Assembly (NCBI RefSeq): GCF_037076465.1
Contig: NZ_AP028908.1
Coordinates: forward strand, 2,108,001 to 2,172,000
Origin: Pectobacterium araliae
Lineage (GTDB): Bacteria; Pseudomonadota; Gammaproteobacteria; Enterobacterales; Enterobacteriaceae
Length of the DNA stretch: 64,000 nt
Direction of reading: 5' to 3'
Made by a program: the position numbers and the translations under genes. Shown piece after piece: positions 40,521 through 50,331 of the stretch (positions are counted from its first letter, which is position 1; each line of letters opens with the position of its first letter). The notes beneath the pieces were generated by a model. The model was given only the letters and a program-made list of their open reading frames with translations. It did not search any database and was not told where the DNA came from.

Positions 40521-42152
40521 TTAATCCGCTAATAACTCTGGATAAATTAACTCCACGTCATAAACAATTCTATTTTCCCCGTTAACGCAAAAATCACCGT
40601 GAACATATCCACCTTGCGTCAAGAACGGTGGAATAGCGTTTAATTTGTTGCGACAAGCGGCAACGAAAGTCAGTAAAGCCAGCGGATAAGTATCATCCAG
40701 ACGAACATAACGATGCTGTGCAGAGCGAACAAACAAGCCATGATGGAAGTGTTGTTCAAACAGAACGCTCGCCAACTGCGCGGCGTAATGTGCCCAGGAT
40801 TCTGATTGTTGGTGGTCGGCCAGCTCGATAACGGTCAACAACAGTAGCGGGCTAGCAATGTGCTGAATCTCTTCTTTATTCAGCCGTGTCAGCATGGTGT
40901 TAACCAGTGCATACAGATCTTCATCGCCGCTCAGACGATAAGCACGAACCAGTGGTAATAAATAATCGCCTTCTAATGAAAACGGTTTTAATTCTGTTCC
41001 CGCTTTGCCGTAATAGCCATCGCGTTGAAAACGGTAACCTGTCATGTCTTGACCGTTGTTCCACATCGGACGCAGCGTATTGCTAGTGACATCGTAGGCA
41101 TATTGATAATAATTTTTTAATCCAGAGATGACCCAATCCAGCATTTCAGCATCAGGTTGGGTGCGGAGGATATCCAGCATTGCCAGTGGATTATCAATTA
41201 GCAGTGGGCGCATATCACGGAACAGCACATTAGCTTCACGCGCGATTTCGCCGAACTCAGCACCAAACTGGCGTTGGGCACGATCGCCAAACCAGGACTG
41301 CGTTTGGTTATCGTCTTCCGGCACAGGCTGACGCTGCTGCGGTGAGCTGAACTGATACACAGGCATACCGGTTTCTGGGTTACGAGCCAGAACGTATTGG
41401 CGATAAAGGTGTTTACCCCAGGCTGCGGCATGACTATCGCCGGTGTATTCTGCGTATTTGAATGCGGCGTAAATCAGGTCCGTGCCAGCATTAACAAACG
41501 TCAATCCTTTCGTTAATGGCAGAGCAGGCCACTTTGCTGGATCGACGACATCATGACGGCTATGCAGGAATACATTAGGATCGCGTTTTTTGCTGTAATC
41601 GCCATGACGACCCAAATCCAATGATTCCCAGTTTTCAACGTGCGCGTTCCAGAAACCCTGAAAGAAATTCAGCGTCTTTTCCGCATTAACATGCTGTAAC
41701 AGCGAATAATAAGGCAGGTGATGCTTTAATTCATGCACCTGAGCTTTGGATTCTGGCCCTTCACCTTCTAATGTGTCCAGATTAATAAAGCGGTGACCGC
41801 CCCAGTAGAACAGGCCGCTATTATCATCAACAAAGTGTTCCAGGAAATATTCGCTTTGTGCGATAGCGTACTGTTGATAGCTATCATTATCGGTAACGAC
41901 GCTCATAGCACACAGTGTTCTTAGCCAATTTTGCTGGCTGGCAAAATTAGAAATAGGTGCGCTATGTCCATCGGGAAATTGCCATACTACAGGCGCATAA
42001 TTTTCTACATCAAAGCCATCGGCTAATAACGGCGTTGGTTGAGTCTGGCTGCGACCTTTATCCTGTACGCAAGTTATGTGGCTATCAAGCGCTGCAACCC
42101 ATTCGTCGAGCTGCGATTTCTTGCTGGTGTATAAGTTTTCAAAAATACTCAT
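40521..42152 (-). CDS. pelW: PelW, cytoplasmic exo-pectate lyase (PL2)
   Basis: A 543-residue pectate lyase of family PL2, which adopts an alpha7/alpha7 barrel. It has no signal peptide, in keeping with intracellular action on short imported oligomers, from which it releases unsaturated digalacturonate. Stretches rich in aromatic and acidic residues (GLFYWGGHRFINLDTLEG, ELKHHLPYYSLL, MWNNGQDMTGYRF) match the family. It heads the pelW-togMNAB operon. Two KdgR-type boxes lie upstream (42191 and 42269), so expression should rise with pectin catabolites. Confidence 0.93.
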   Translation of the reverse strand: MSIFENLYTSKKSQLDEWVAALDSHITCVQDKGRSQTQPTPLLADGFDVENYAPVVWQFPDGHSAPISNFASQQNWLRTLCAMSVVTDNDSYQQYAIAQSEYFLEHFVDDNSGLFYWGGHRFINLDTLEGEGPESKAQVHELKHHLPYYSLLQHVNAEKTLNFFQGFWNAHVENWESLDLGRHGDYSKKRDPNVFLHSRHDVVDPAKWPALPLTKGLTFVNAGTDLIYAAFKYAEYTGDSHAAAWGKHLYRQYVLARNPETGMPVYQFSSPQQRQPVPEDDNQTQSWFGDRAQRQFGAEFGEIAREANVLFRDMRPLLIDNPLAMLDILRTQPDAEMLDWVISGLKNYYQYAYDVTSNTLRPMWNNGQDMTGYRFQRDGYYGKAGTELKPFSLEGDYLLPLVRAYRLSGDEDLYALVNTMLTRLNKEEIQHIASPLLLLTVIELADHQQSESWAHYAAQLASVLFEQHFHHGLFVRSAQHRYVRLDDTYPLALLTFVAACRNKLNAIPPFLTQGGYVHGDFCVNGENRIVYDVELIYPELLAD

Positions 42153-42190
42153 GGAGTACCTTCTTATGGAACCGTGGAACAGTTCCTTAT

Positions 42191-42213
42191 AAATAGAAAC
42201 ACTGTTTTGATTG
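42191..42213. promoter_or_regulatory. KdgR operator of the pelW-tog operon (proximal)
   Basis: AATAGAAACACTGTTTTGATT has the AAA/TTT arms of the KdgR box. It lies about 40-60 bases before the pelW start. Confidence 0.75.
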
Positions 42214-42260
42214 ATTATATTGCGCTATTAACCTTGTCGTCATGCACGCAATCTCTAAAG

Positions 42261-42290
42261 TGTGATCAAAGTCGGAACGTTGTTTTGATT
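42261..42290. promoter_or_regulatory. Second KdgR-like box with a CRP-like half-site
   Basis: GTCGGAACGTTGTTTTGATT (42271-42290) resembles the KdgR box with a weaker left arm. TGTGATCAAAGTC immediately before it (42261-42273) has a CRP TGTGA half. Confidence 0.45.
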
Positions 42291-42358
42291 TTTTTTAAGA
42301 AAGGATTTAGGCAGGAGAAAGAATGATGAGAAACAAAATAACAACTTGAAAAATAAAT

Positions 42359-42387
42359 AAAAAGCACAACCGAAATTGTGCTTTTTA
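42359..42387. terminator. Terminator of kduD (bidirectional in form)
   Basis: AAAAAGCACAA/TTGTGCTTTTT with a 6-base loop; strong on either strand, isolating kduD from the pelW operon promoter. Confidence 0.9.
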
Positions 42388-42424
42388 TCGCAGGTTGGCG
42401 AAATGCCGCTAAGACAAATGATGC

Positions 42425-43186
42425 TTAGCGAGCCAACCAGCCACCGTCAACGGCAATCGTGTAGCCATTGATGTAGTCAGATGCGCTGGATGCCAGGAAG
42501 ACGGATGGGCCCATCAGGTCCTGTGGTAAACCCCAACGACCCGCAGGGATACGATCCAGAATTTCTTTGCTACGATCTTCATCGGCACGCAACTGTTGAG
42601 TGTTGTTGGTTGCCATGTATCCTGGAGCAATCGCGTTGACGTTGATACCGTGTTTTGCCCACTCGTTGGCCAACAGACGGGTCACACCCATAACGGCGCT
42701 TTTTGATGCGGTGTAAGAAGGTACGCGAATACCGCCCTGGAAGGACAGCATAGAAGCGATGTTGATGATTTTGCCACCTTTACCTTGTTTGATAAACTGG
42801 CGCGCAACGGTCTGAGACATAAAGAAAACGCTCTTAATGTTCAGGTTCATAACGTCATCCCAGTTTTTCTCACTGAACTCGATAGCATCTTCGCGACGAA
42901 TGATACCGGCGTTGTTGACCAGAATGTCAACGTGGCCAAATTCAGCAACGGTTTTTTCTACCAGTTCGGCATGACCAGATACATTGCTCATGTCAGCAGT
43001 CAGGCTGAGGAAACGACGTCCCAGTGCGGTGACTTTTTCGATGGTGTCTTTCGGTTCAACGATGTTGACGCCGACGATATCACAACCTGCTTGCGCCAGA
43101 CCGATAGCCATACCCTGACCCAAACCGGTATCACAACCAGTGATAAGAGCAACTTTACCTTGCAAATCAAAAGAATTTAAAATCAT
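42425..43186 (-). CDS. kduD: 2-keto-3-deoxygluconate dehydrogenase KduD
   Basis: A 253-residue short-chain dehydrogenase that reduces 2,5-diketo-3-deoxygluconate to 2-keto-3-deoxygluconate. The NAD-binding motif TGCDTGLGQGMA is at residues 17-28, NNAGI near 91, and the catalytic Ser-Tyr-Lys lie in IASMLSFQGG and YTASKSA (Tyr near 158). KDG produced here is expected to relieve KdgR repression. The normal upstream partner kduI is only a remnant (43270), but the KdgR box and promoter region at 43611 appear to be kept and could still drive kduD. Confidence 0.96.
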   Translation of the reverse strand: MILNSFDLQGKVALITGCDTGLGQGMAIGLAQAGCDIVGVNIVEPKDTIEKVTALGRRFLSLTADMSNVSGHAELVEKTVAEFGHVDILVNNAGIIRREDAIEFSEKNWDDVMNLNIKSVFFMSQTVARQFIKQGKGGKIINIASMLSFQGGIRVPSYTASKSAVMGVTRLLANEWAKHGINVNAIAPGYMATNNTQQLRADEDRSKEILDRIPAGRWGLPQDLMGPSVFLASSASDYINGYTIAVDGGWLAR

Positions 43187-43269
43187 ATCTATAATCTCTC
43201 TGTAAGCGACAAAATACTTAGTCGTTAGCTGTTACTGTAGGGAACACCGGTAATTCCGGTTGAAAGCGA

Positions 43270-43497
43270 TTAACGTAACTCGCTAACTTTGACGTGATCC
43301 ATGTCACCGAAAACTTGATTCTCGTCAACTATGCCCCAGATAAAGGTGTAGCGTCTGGTGCCAACACCGGAATGAATTGACCAGCTCAGTGAAATCACCG
43401 CCTGCTCGTTTTTTATAACTATGTGACGGGTTTCCTGTGATTGACCCATCATGTGGAAAACGGCCATTTCATCATTAACCGCTCCTGGCGAAAGCAC
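43270..43497 (-). pseudogene. kduI: 3' remnant of kduI (5-keto-4-deoxyuronate isomerase)
   Basis: Only about the last 70 residues of KduI remain (normal length near 278): [50 protein letters not shown]. Upstream the homology stops at about 43478 and the frame ends in TAA near 43557. Of the metal ligands known in KduI only the last His (SIHSG) is present. VISLS replaces the conserved VISPS, consistent with drift. KduI normally makes 2,5-diketo-3-deoxygluconate for KduD, so another isomerase copy is needed for a complete pathway. The open frame has a GTG at 43497, but a functional product is unlikely. Confidence 0.88.
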
Positions 43498-43781
43498 CGG
43501 GCGAAACAGATGATGTCGCGTGGCAGTGACAACGTCACCTATCCTTTAACCTGCCCGGTTCTTTCTTGTTATGCGGGATGATAGTTTGGATGGGATGTGA
43601 ATTCAATAAAAATGAAATAATGTTTTATTTATTTCTTGAGGGCCGTCATGGTTTTGCTTATTTTATGTTTCTTCTGGTACTGATGTGGCTAAAATGTCGC
43701 AATCCATAGTCATACACTCGTTGCCGTGCACAGTTTGTTGACGCAATAGAAGGTATGGGCAATAAAAGCGTTAGAGGAGAG
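43498..43781. promoter_or_regulatory. Regulatory region between kduI remnant and kdgF with KdgR box
   Basis: AAATGAAATAATGTTTTATT within 43611-43633 is a good KdgR operator (GAAAT/GTTTTAT arms), placed to control kdgF on the plus strand and the kduI remnant plus kduD on the minus strand. The part at 43500-43580 shows no KduI-like coding sequence, marking the deletion. Confidence 0.75.
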
Positions 43782-44120
43782 ATGATGATGAGAAGATTTT
43801 TTATTGATGATGAAACGCCATGGGAAGAGCTGGGCGGTGGCATTAAACGTAAAATCATGACGTGGAGCGATGAGCTGATGATGGTTTACGTGCACTTTGA
43901 TAAAGGTGCGATTGGTACGCCGCACTTCCATGAGATTCACGATCAGATTGCTTATGTTGCTGCTGGCAGCTTTGAAGTGGAGATCGAAGGTGAGAAACGT
44001 ATCCTGAAAGCGGGCGACGCCTATCTGGCGGTGAAACCTGAGATGCATGGTGTGGTTTCGCTGGAAGATGGCAGCGTTCTGATCGATGCTTTCTCGCCTA
44101 AGCGAGCTGATTTCCTGTAA
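43782..44120 (+). CDS. kdgF: KdgF, cupin converting unsaturated uronates
   Basis: A 112-residue single-domain cupin. KdgF catalyses the conversion of 4,5-unsaturated galacturonate from pectin breakdown to its linear 4-deoxy-5-keto form. Metal-binding residues are visible in HFHEIHDQIAYV (near residue 50) and in MHGVV (near 90). Three ATGs in a row (43782, 43785, 43788) follow AGAGGAGA, so the exact start is one of them. It is separated from the kduI remnant by a shared KdgR-controlled region, and is followed by a hairpin before converging hxpB. Confidence 0.92.
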   Translation: MMMRRFFIDDETPWEELGGGIKRKIMTWSDELMMVYVHFDKGAIGTPHFHEIHDQIAYVAAGSFEVEIEGEKRILKAGDAYLAVKPEMHGVVSLEDGSVLIDAFSPKRADFL

Positions 44121-44129
44121 TGCCTCACT

Positions 44130-44160
44130 GCGTGGCGGGTATATAGCCAGCCACGCTTTC
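44130..44160. terminator. Hairpin between converging kdgF and hxpB
   Basis: GCGTGGC/GCCACGC stem with a 13-base loop, followed by TTTCGC. Confidence 0.6.
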
Positions 44161-44213
44161 GCAATATCCCGCGATTCCTACCGTTCTCGTTCTATTCTGC
44201 TACTTTTCTGACC

Positions 44214-44879
44214 CTAGACCAAATGCTCCTCAGCCAGTTGATTTAGTGAGTCTAGCTTATAGTCGGCCAGCACCCAGCGTGCGTCAGCACGAAATTCAGC
44301 CTGTGGAATAACGATTGAACGCATGCGTGCTGCTTTGGTTGCGATCATGCCATTCACCGAATCTTCCAGCGTCACGCACTGTGCAGGAGAAATGCCGAGT
44401 CCGTTTGCTGCATTTAAATACACTTCGGGGTGGGGTTTGCTATACGGCAGTGTCTCGGCTGACATTAGGACATCAAAATAGTGCTCCAGATTAAACATGC
44501 GCAGCACCTGCTGCTGCATACGGAGCGGCGAAGCGGAAGCTAGTCCAATTTTAAGGTTCTGTTCACGACACAGTTGCAGCGCATATTCTACGCCGGGCAG
44601 AAGAGGGCGCTGCTCAGCAACGAGTTCGATGGCGCGATCGATAATGCGGCGGACAACGTCATCTCGACCTGGAGTCGCCCAGGGAGAATGTTGATACCAA
44701 AGTTCGACCACCATATCGATGCGCAAGCCCAGCGTGTCTTTCATTGATTCTCGTAGTGAAATATCGACGCCTAGCGAAGCGATAACTTCCAGTTCGGCCT
44801 TATCCCACAGTGGTTCTGAATCAATCAGCAGCCCATCCATATCGAAAATCGCCGCTCGTATAGAGGAATCAAAGGACAT
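44214..44879 (-). CDS. hxpB: Hexitol phosphatase HxpB (YniC), HAD family
   Basis: A 221-residue haloacid dehalogenase-type phosphatase. The nucleophile motif is FDMDGLLIDSE (residues 12-22), the second motif Ser lies in LASASP near 117, Lys in YSKPHPEVY near 149 and the acidic motif in LEDSVNG near 173. E. coli YniC/HxpB dephosphorylates hexitol phosphates and 2-deoxyglucose-6-phosphate. It lies opposite yniB and yniA, as in E. coli. Confidence 0.93.
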   Translation of the reverse strand: MSFDSSIRAAIFDMDGLLIDSEPLWDKAELEVIASLGVDISLRESMKDTLGLRIDMVVELWYQHSPWATPGRDDVVRRIIDRAIELVAEQRPLLPGVEYALQLCREQNLKIGLASASPLRMQQQVLRMFNLEHYFDVLMSAETLPYSKPHPEVYLNAANGLGISPAQCVTLEDSVNGMIATKAARMRSIVIPQAEFRADARWVLADYKLDSLNQLAEEHLV

Positions 44880-45066
44880 ACCACGGGCTCCATCAGCAAA
44901 GAAAAAGAATATTTAATGGTAAACTATACCCTGAATAAGTCGAGTGGCAGGGGACAACTCAGGCTAGGCGGGAGATAAAGTATTGACTGCACGTAAACTT
45001 ACAGTAGGCTATCCGTCGTACTAAAACGAAATATTATCGATGTTGCGTCGCTAAGAAGGGGTTCTC

Positions 45067-45615
45067 ATGACGTATCAACAGGCTGGCCGTATTGCCGTGG
45101 TTAAACGCCTTGCCGGATGGATACTTTTTATCCCCGCGCTGCTTTCAACCTTCGTCTCGCTGGCTAATTATCTCTACGCCTATACGCAGAAAAAACAGGG
45201 TATCGATGCTGTACTTCTGGATTTTCTACATTTAATGGTCGATATGGTGCGCTTTAATACGCCTTTCCTGAACATCTTTTGGTACAACTCACCTGTGCCA
45301 GATTTCACACATTTTTTCAGCACCGCGACGCTGATGTTTTGGCTGATCTACATCCTGATTTTTATTGGCCTTGCGTTGCAGGTTTCGGGTGCCCGCATGT
45401 CTCGTCAGGCGAAGGTCATTAAAGAAGGCATTGAGGATCAGCTAATTCTGGAAAAAATGAAGGGAGAGGGTGGGAACACGCGAGAGACACTGGAATCGCG
45501 TGTCATTGTTCCTGCGCATACGATATTTGTGCAATTCTTTCCGCTTTATATTCTGCCGCTAATTATCGCAGGGATTGGCTACCTGGCGTTGCGTTTATTA
45601 GGATTGCCAGTCTGA
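45067..45615 (+). CDS. yniB: YniB family membrane protein
   Basis: A 182-residue inner-membrane protein with about four helices (near residues 17-35, 92-115 and 150-180, and a central hydrophobic part). It matches the uncharacterised YniB family in length and in regions such as RLAGWILFIPALLSTFVSL and FFSTATLMFWLIYI. Divergent from hxpB and convergent with yniA, the conserved yniA-yniB-yniC neighbourhood. Function unknown. Confidence 0.88.
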   Translation: MTYQQAGRIAVVKRLAGWILFIPALLSTFVSLANYLYAYTQKKQGIDAVLLDFLHLMVDMVRFNTPFLNIFWYNSPVPDFTHFFSTATLMFWLIYILIFIGLALQVSGARMSRQAKVIKEGIEDQLILEKMKGEGGNTRETLESRVIVPAHTIFVQFFPLYILPLIIAGIGYLALRLLGLPV

Positions 45616-45622
45616 GTGATAG

Positions 45623-45647
45623 TCTGGCGCAGAGATTGCGCCAGATG
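45623..45647. terminator. Hairpin between converging yniB and yniA
   Basis: TCTGGCGC/GCGCCAGA with a 7-base loop, 8 bases after the yniB stop. Confidence 0.6.
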
Positions 45648-45704
45648 TTGAAACCTCTTTCTTACCGTAGAGTAAACTTGTTGGCTGCGAGCAAACACCT
45701 CGTC

Positions 45705-46565
45705 TTAAATCAAAAGCTGACGTTCTATAAGCTGTTGCGCTTCAACAATATGTTTGCCACCGAAAAGATTGGCGCGGTTAAGCAGATAGTAAATCTGGTA
45801 AATGGGTTGGCGATCGATAAAGCCTTTATCCAGCGGCCATACGCTCTGGTAGCCATCATAAATCTGCGCAGGTAGAGCCGGATAGCGTGGCAGCATCGCT
45901 AAATCACACTCTCTGTCCCCCCAATAACAGGCTGGATCGAACAGATAACTGCCATCCTGACTATTTGCACAATTATCTGGCCACAGATCGCCATGCAAAA
46001 GTGAGGGCTGGGGCAGGTGCCCCGCGAGACGTTCCTCAACGCGTGCGATCAGCGTTTCAATGTGACCAAAATGCATTCCTTTTTCCGCCGCCAGTTGTAG
46101 CTGCCACCCAATACGCTGTTCGGCAAAAAAGGTCGCCCAACGCCGCTGCCAACTGTTGGGCTGAGGCGTTGTCGAGAGGTCATTATCAAAATCCAATCCA
46201 AACTGTGGTTGATCGCTCCACTGGTGCAGGCGTGCTAGCTGCTCGCCCAGACACCACGCGCTGTGGGCATCCAACGGTTTGACAGGCAGATATTGTAGAA
46301 GCAGGAAGCTGTGATCGCGTGAACTGCCGACACCGTAGACGGCGGGTACACGCACGGTATTACTGCGGCTCAGTAAGTGAAGTTGGTCGGCTTCAGCGGT
46401 GAATTTAGCGAGCATTTCACGGCTATCGCATTTTACGAAGACGTCATGCTCGCCGTAGCGGACGTACCAGGCTGGATGTATTTCACCACCGGACAATTCG
46501 CGATGTTCCTGAATGTCCGCAGTACCGTGATGCTCTTCCAAAAGTCGGCTGATAGCTTGCCACAT
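45705..46565 (-). CDS. yniA: YniA, fructosamine kinase-family protein
   Basis: A 286-residue protein of the fructosamine/ketosamine-3-kinase family. ATP-site Lys in YGEHDVFVKCDSRE (near residue 33-46), the catalytic HGDLWPDNC (near 189) and the metal motif FDPACYWGDRECDLAM (near 207). It may deglycate proteins or phosphorylate a sugar; the substrate is unproven. The open frame extends to 46700, but the ATG at 46565 (MWQAISRLLEEH) matches the E. coli N-terminus and length. Confidence 0.93.
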   Translation of the reverse strand: MWQAISRLLEEHHGTADIQEHRELSGGEIHPAWYVRYGEHDVFVKCDSREMLAKFTAEADQLHLLSRSNTVRVPAVYGVGSSRDHSFLLLQYLPVKPLDAHSAWCLGEQLARLHQWSDQPQFGLDFDNDLSTTPQPNSWQRRWATFFAEQRIGWQLQLAAEKGMHFGHIETLIARVEERLAGHLPQPSLLHGDLWPDNCANSQDGSYLFDPACYWGDRECDLAMLPRYPALPAQIYDGYQSVWPLDKGFIDRQPIYQIYYLLNRANLFGGKHIVEAQQLIERQLLI

Positions 46566-46812
46566 AAGGTCATCCTCCCGTTGATGTTGCCCGATATCCT
46601 GCTGTTCACTGGGTGATTCGTTTACGGTAACCCATTGAGCGCAATAAAAATGGAATCTACAGCACAGTGATAACCGATCGATAGATATAGCGAGAGACAA
46701 GTATAGTCGGAATTAAAAATAACGACGTTAGGATGGCGCTCAATTCGTTAGATGATGACGTAACCGGCAGTTGCGTTCCGGCTACGCCATGTTGGGGCAG
46801 AGAAGCAAGGCA

Positions 46813-47670
46813 CTACAGTGCATCAGTGACAATCTGGGATGCTGCTTGACGACGTAGTTTGAGCTGGTGGTACGTCAGGGCTAATATGAAGAACAGCGCC
46901 TGAACGATGACGATGCAAGGACCCGTCGCCCCATCAATGTAAAAACTGATCAGGGTGCCAGCAATACAGGAAATGACGGAAACCAGCGTCGCGACAAGAA
47001 CCATATACTCGAAGCGTTTACAGACCATAAAAGCAACGATCCCCGGCGCAATTAGCATCGCGATCACCAAAATAACGCCGACGGCCTGTAATGATGCGAC
47101 GATGGTCATTGCCAGCAAGCTCAGTAACCCGTAGTGCAGTAGCTTAACGGGCAGGCCAATGACGCGGGCATGATTAGGATCGAAGCAGTACAGCATGAAA
47201 TCTCGCCGTTTTAACAAGATGACGGCCAATGTCACCCCTGCAATCAGTAATATTTGCGTCAGTTCTTGCTGAGTGATGCCTAGCACGTTACCAAACAGAA
47301 TATGGTTTAGGTGCTGATCGGTATCGATGCGTGCAAACATGACGAGCCCCAGCGCAAACATGCCGGAAAAAATGATCCCCATTACCGTATCTTCTTTGAC
47401 CCGGCTGTGCTCTTTTACATATCCTGTCGCTATCGCACAGAAAATACCGGAAACAAAAGCGCCGATGACCAGTGGAATCCCCAGTAGAAACGCGACAACG
47501 ATACCGGGCAACACGGCATGCGAAATAGCATCACCCATTAGCGACCAGCCTTTCAGCACCAGATAGCAGGACAATACCGCGCAAACCGTACCCGTGACGA
47601 CGGCGGCGAGTAAGGCTCGTTGCATGAACGGATAAGACAGGGGATCGGTTAGCCAGCTAATTAGCATCAT
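46813..47670 (-). CDS. sitD: SitD, permease of the Mn2+/Fe2+ ABC importer
   Basis: A 285-residue permease of the ABC-3 (zinc/manganese) family with eight or so helices. GWSLMGDAISHAVLPGIV near residue 45 is the family signature. With SitC it forms the transmembrane part of a Mn2+/Fe2+ importer. It overlaps sitC by 4 bases and is last in the sitABCD operon. The name yfeD is used for the same system in Yersinia. Confidence 0.93.
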   Translation of the reverse strand: MMLISWLTDPLSYPFMQRALLAAVVTGTVCAVLSCYLVLKGWSLMGDAISHAVLPGIVVAFLLGIPLVIGAFVSGIFCAIATGYVKEHSRVKEDTVMGIIFSGMFALGLVMFARIDTDQHLNHILFGNVLGITQQELTQILLIAGVTLAVILLKRRDFMLYCFDPNHARVIGLPVKLLHYGLLSLLAMTIVASLQAVGVILVIAMLIAPGIVAFMVCKRFEYMVLVATLVSVISCIAGTLISFYIDGATGPCIVIVQALFFILALTYHQLKLRRQAASQIVTDAL

Positions 47671-48530
47671 AACGCGTCTCCTGATTGATCGCGCAATCGC
47701 AGGCGGCGTGAGGCCAGTAACCCATGCTTGGGAGCAAAGACAAACGCCAGCAGGAAGACAATGGTTTGCAACGTGACAATCACGCCGCCCGTTGCGCCAT
47801 CAAGGAAAAAGCTCAAATACGCCCCCACTGCACTGGTGAGTGCACCGAGCACAATCGAAATTATAACCAGGCGGCCAAACCGGTCGGTGAGCAGGTAAGC
47901 TGTGGCACCCGGCGTAATCACCATCGCGATGACCAAAATCGCGCCAACGGTTTGCAATGCCGCGACAGTACAGGCGCTCAGCAGCGTAAAGAAGAGAATT
48001 TTCAGTTTTAGTGGAGAAAGGCCAATCGAACGGGCATGGTTCTCATCAAAAAACACAGCCAGCAGATCCTTCCACAGTAGGCAGAGAATCACGAACGTTA
48101 CGCCAATAATGATCTCAACTTGCAGAATATCTTCGTCGGCAATTCCCAAAATATTACCGAAAATGATGGATTGCACGTTAACGGATGTCGGATTGAGCGA
48201 AATAATCAGCAGACCGACGGCGAAAAACGTTGAGAAAATAAAGCCGATGATCGCATCTTCGCGCAATCGGGTAATGTGACGGATAAGGGTCATCGCCAGC
48301 GCGGCGAGCATGCCAGTAAAAAATGCGCCGGCAGCGTAGGGCAGGCCCAATGCATAGGCACCCGCGACGCCGGGAACGACAGAGTGGGAGAGGGCATCCC
48401 CCATCAGCGACCAGCCTTTCAGCATCAAGTACGCCGAAAGAAAGGCACATACGCCACCGACAATGGCGCTGACCCAGATCGCTTTGACCATATAGTTATA
48501 GTTGAATGGCTGTAGCAGGATATCGATCAT
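47667..48530 (-). CDS. sitC: SitC, permease of the Mn2+/Fe2+ ABC importer
   Basis: A 287-residue ABC-3 permease, clearly paralogous to SitD (GWSLMGDALSHSVVPGVA near residue 40). Eight to nine helices. It shares one base with sitB and overlaps sitD by 4 bases, so translation of the whole operon is coupled. Confidence 0.93.
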   Translation of the reverse strand: MIDILLQPFNYNYMVKAIWVSAIVGGVCAFLSAYLMLKGWSLMGDALSHSVVPGVAGAYALGLPYAAGAFFTGMLAALAMTLIRHITRLREDAIIGFIFSTFFAVGLLIISLNPTSVNVQSIIFGNILGIADEDILQVEIIIGVTFVILCLLWKDLLAVFFDENHARSIGLSPLKLKILFFTLLSACTVAALQTVGAILVIAMVITPGATAYLLTDRFGRLVIISIVLGALTSAVGAYLSFFLDGATGGVIVTLQTIVFLLAFVFAPKHGLLASRRLRLRDQSGDAL

Positions 48531-49420
48531 CAGGGCTTTTTCTCCTCCGGTATCGCGCGTGACGCAGGAGGGTCGCTCTTAGTCGAACCGTAGAACACAG
48601 CCGGACGTTCATCGTCAGTTAATACCGTCACCGAGCGGGCATCGTCATCATCGTGAAGGTGAGATCCCCCAAGGTTGATGTGTCGCAGAACACCACCGAA
48701 CGTTTTTTCCAAATTACTTTGGGTAAAGGTGCTGTGCGTCGGCCCAGCGGCTAGCACAGTGCGATTGACCAAAATAACATTGTCACAAAACTCTGGAACG
48801 CTACCGAGGTTATGGGTGGCTACCAGAATCAGATGTCCTTCATCGCGCAAGGTACGAAGTAGTTCGATGATGGCGTTCTCTGTTTTGACGTCCACCCCCG
48901 TAAAAGGCTCATCGAGCAGTAAAACGCTGCCTTGTTGAGCCAGCGCCCGGGCCAGAAAGACGCGTTTTTTTTGGCCGCCGGACAACTCGCCGATTTGGCG
49001 ATGTTGCAGTGTCGACAGCCCGACGCGCTCCAATGATTCCGCCACAATGGCGCGATCTTGTTTACTGGGAATACGCAGGAAATTCATCCGTCCGTAGCGT
49101 CCCATCATGACCACGTCGGCAACCAGCACGGGAAAATTCCAGTCTACGTCTTCTGTTTGCGGAACGTAAGCAACCAGATTCTGTTTCAGCGCTTGGTAGA
49201 TGGGTTGCTGATTGAGCAGCACCTGTCCTGAGGTTGGTTTGACTAACCCCATGATACTTTTGAATAACGTCGATTTCCCACTGCCATTTACGCCGACTAA
49301 GGCGCAAATCGTACCGCCGGTCAGAGAAAAAGAGGCGTGGCGAATAGCCTGATGCCCGTTGCTGTAAGTAACCGAAACATCATTGACTTCTAATGACTGT
49401 TCTGATCGATCACCACTCAT
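48530..49420 (-). CDS. sitB: SitB, ATPase of the Mn2+/Fe2+ ABC importer
   Basis: A 296-residue ATPase. Walker [10 protein letters not shown] (about residue 43), signature LSGGQKKR (about 145), Walker [14 protein letters not shown] (about 165) and switch His in VATHN. The C-terminus carries a His/Asp-rich tail, [13 protein letters not shown], that might bind metal, seen in this family but variable. It overlaps sitA by 4 bases. Confidence 0.93.
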   Translation of the reverse strand: MSGDRSEQSLEVNDVSVTYSNGHQAIRHASFSLTGGTICALVGVNGSGKSTLFKSIMGLVKPTSGQVLLNQQPIYQALKQNLVAYVPQTEDVDWNFPVLVADVVMMGRYGRMNFLRIPSKQDRAIVAESLERVGLSTLQHRQIGELSGGQKKRVFLARALAQQGSVLLLDEPFTGVDVKTENAIIELLRTLRDEGHLILVATHNLGSVPEFCDNVILVNRTVLAAGPTHSTFTQSNLEKTFGGVLRHINLGGSHLHDDDDARSVTVLTDDERPAVFYGSTKSDPPASRAIPEEKKP

Positions 49421-50331
49421 TGATTAAATCCTTTCGCGATGGTTTCCACCGTCACTTGTAACAGGTCGATATAGGTTGGCACAGGACCTTTTTCTGTCGA
49501 CAGCGAATCAACATACAATACGCCGCCATATTTTGCGCCCGTTTCTTTGCTGACCTGTTTTGCTGGTTTATCAGAAATCGTGCTTTCACTGAAAACTACA
49601 GGAATCGCCTTTTCACGCACGGTATCAATCACCCGACGAACCTGCTGTGGCGAGCCTTGTTCATCGGCGTTGATTGGCCAGAGATAGACTTCATTGAACT
49701 GATAATCCTTCGCCAGATAGCTGAATGCGCCTTCACTGGTGACTAACCACCGCTGAGGCTCTGGGATACGGGAGAGGCGCTCACGCAACGGTGCATCGAG
49801 CGCCGTAATTTTTTCAGCATAGGCCTTGGCGTTACGGTTATAGGTCTCCGCATTGGCTGGATCGGCTTGAACCAAACCTTTGCGGATATTCTCAATATAG
49901 ATTAACGCATTGGAAGGGGACATCCAGGCATGCGGATTCGGATTGCCATTATAGGCACCCTCGCGAATAGGGAGGGGGGTGATACCTTCCGTTACTACGA
50001 CAGCGGGCACGTTTTTTACATTTTCGAAAAAGCGCGTAAACCAGCGCTCAAGGTTCATACCATTCCACAGCACCAACTGCGCAGACTGTGTTTTAACAAT
50101 ATCGCGTGGCGTCGGTTGATAATCATGAATTTCTGCACCCGGTTTGGTGATGGATTCGACGGTTGCGGCATCACCTGCTATGTTTTGTGCGATGTCCTGA
50201 ATAATGGTAAAGGTGGTGATTACTTTTAGTTTTTCAGCCGCCTGTACGGATGTGCTGGCTAAAAGCAATAAGGCGCTCGGTAGCGCAATACAACGGAACA
50301 AGGCAGATAAAAGGGCGTGAAAACTGATCAT
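49417..50331 (-). CDS. sitA: SitA, periplasmic Mn2+/Fe2+-binding protein
   Basis: A 304-residue cluster-9 (PsaA/ZnuA-type) solute-binding protein with a signal peptide ending near residue 31 ([11 protein letters not shown]). The metal ligands expected for the family are visible: His in [10 protein letters not shown] (near 70), His in [10 protein letters not shown] (near 135), Glu in VVFSEST (near 205) and Asp in LYVDSLS (near 272). First gene of sitABCD; a Fur box lies just upstream. Confidence 0.94.
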   Translation of the reverse strand: MISFHALLSALFRCIALPSALLLLASTSVQAAEKLKVITTFTIIQDIAQNIAGDAATVESITKPGAEIHDYQPTPRDIVKTQSAQLVLWNGMNLERWFTRFFENVKNVPAVVVTEGITPLPIREGAYNGNPNPHAWMSPSNALIYIENIRKGLVQADPANAETYNRNAKAYAEKITALDAPLRERLSRIPEPQRWLVTSEGAFSYLAKDYQFNEVYLWPINADEQGSPQQVRRVIDTVREKAIPVVFSESTISDKPAKQVSKETGAKYGGVLYVDSLSTEKGPVPTYIDLLQVTVETIAKGFNQ

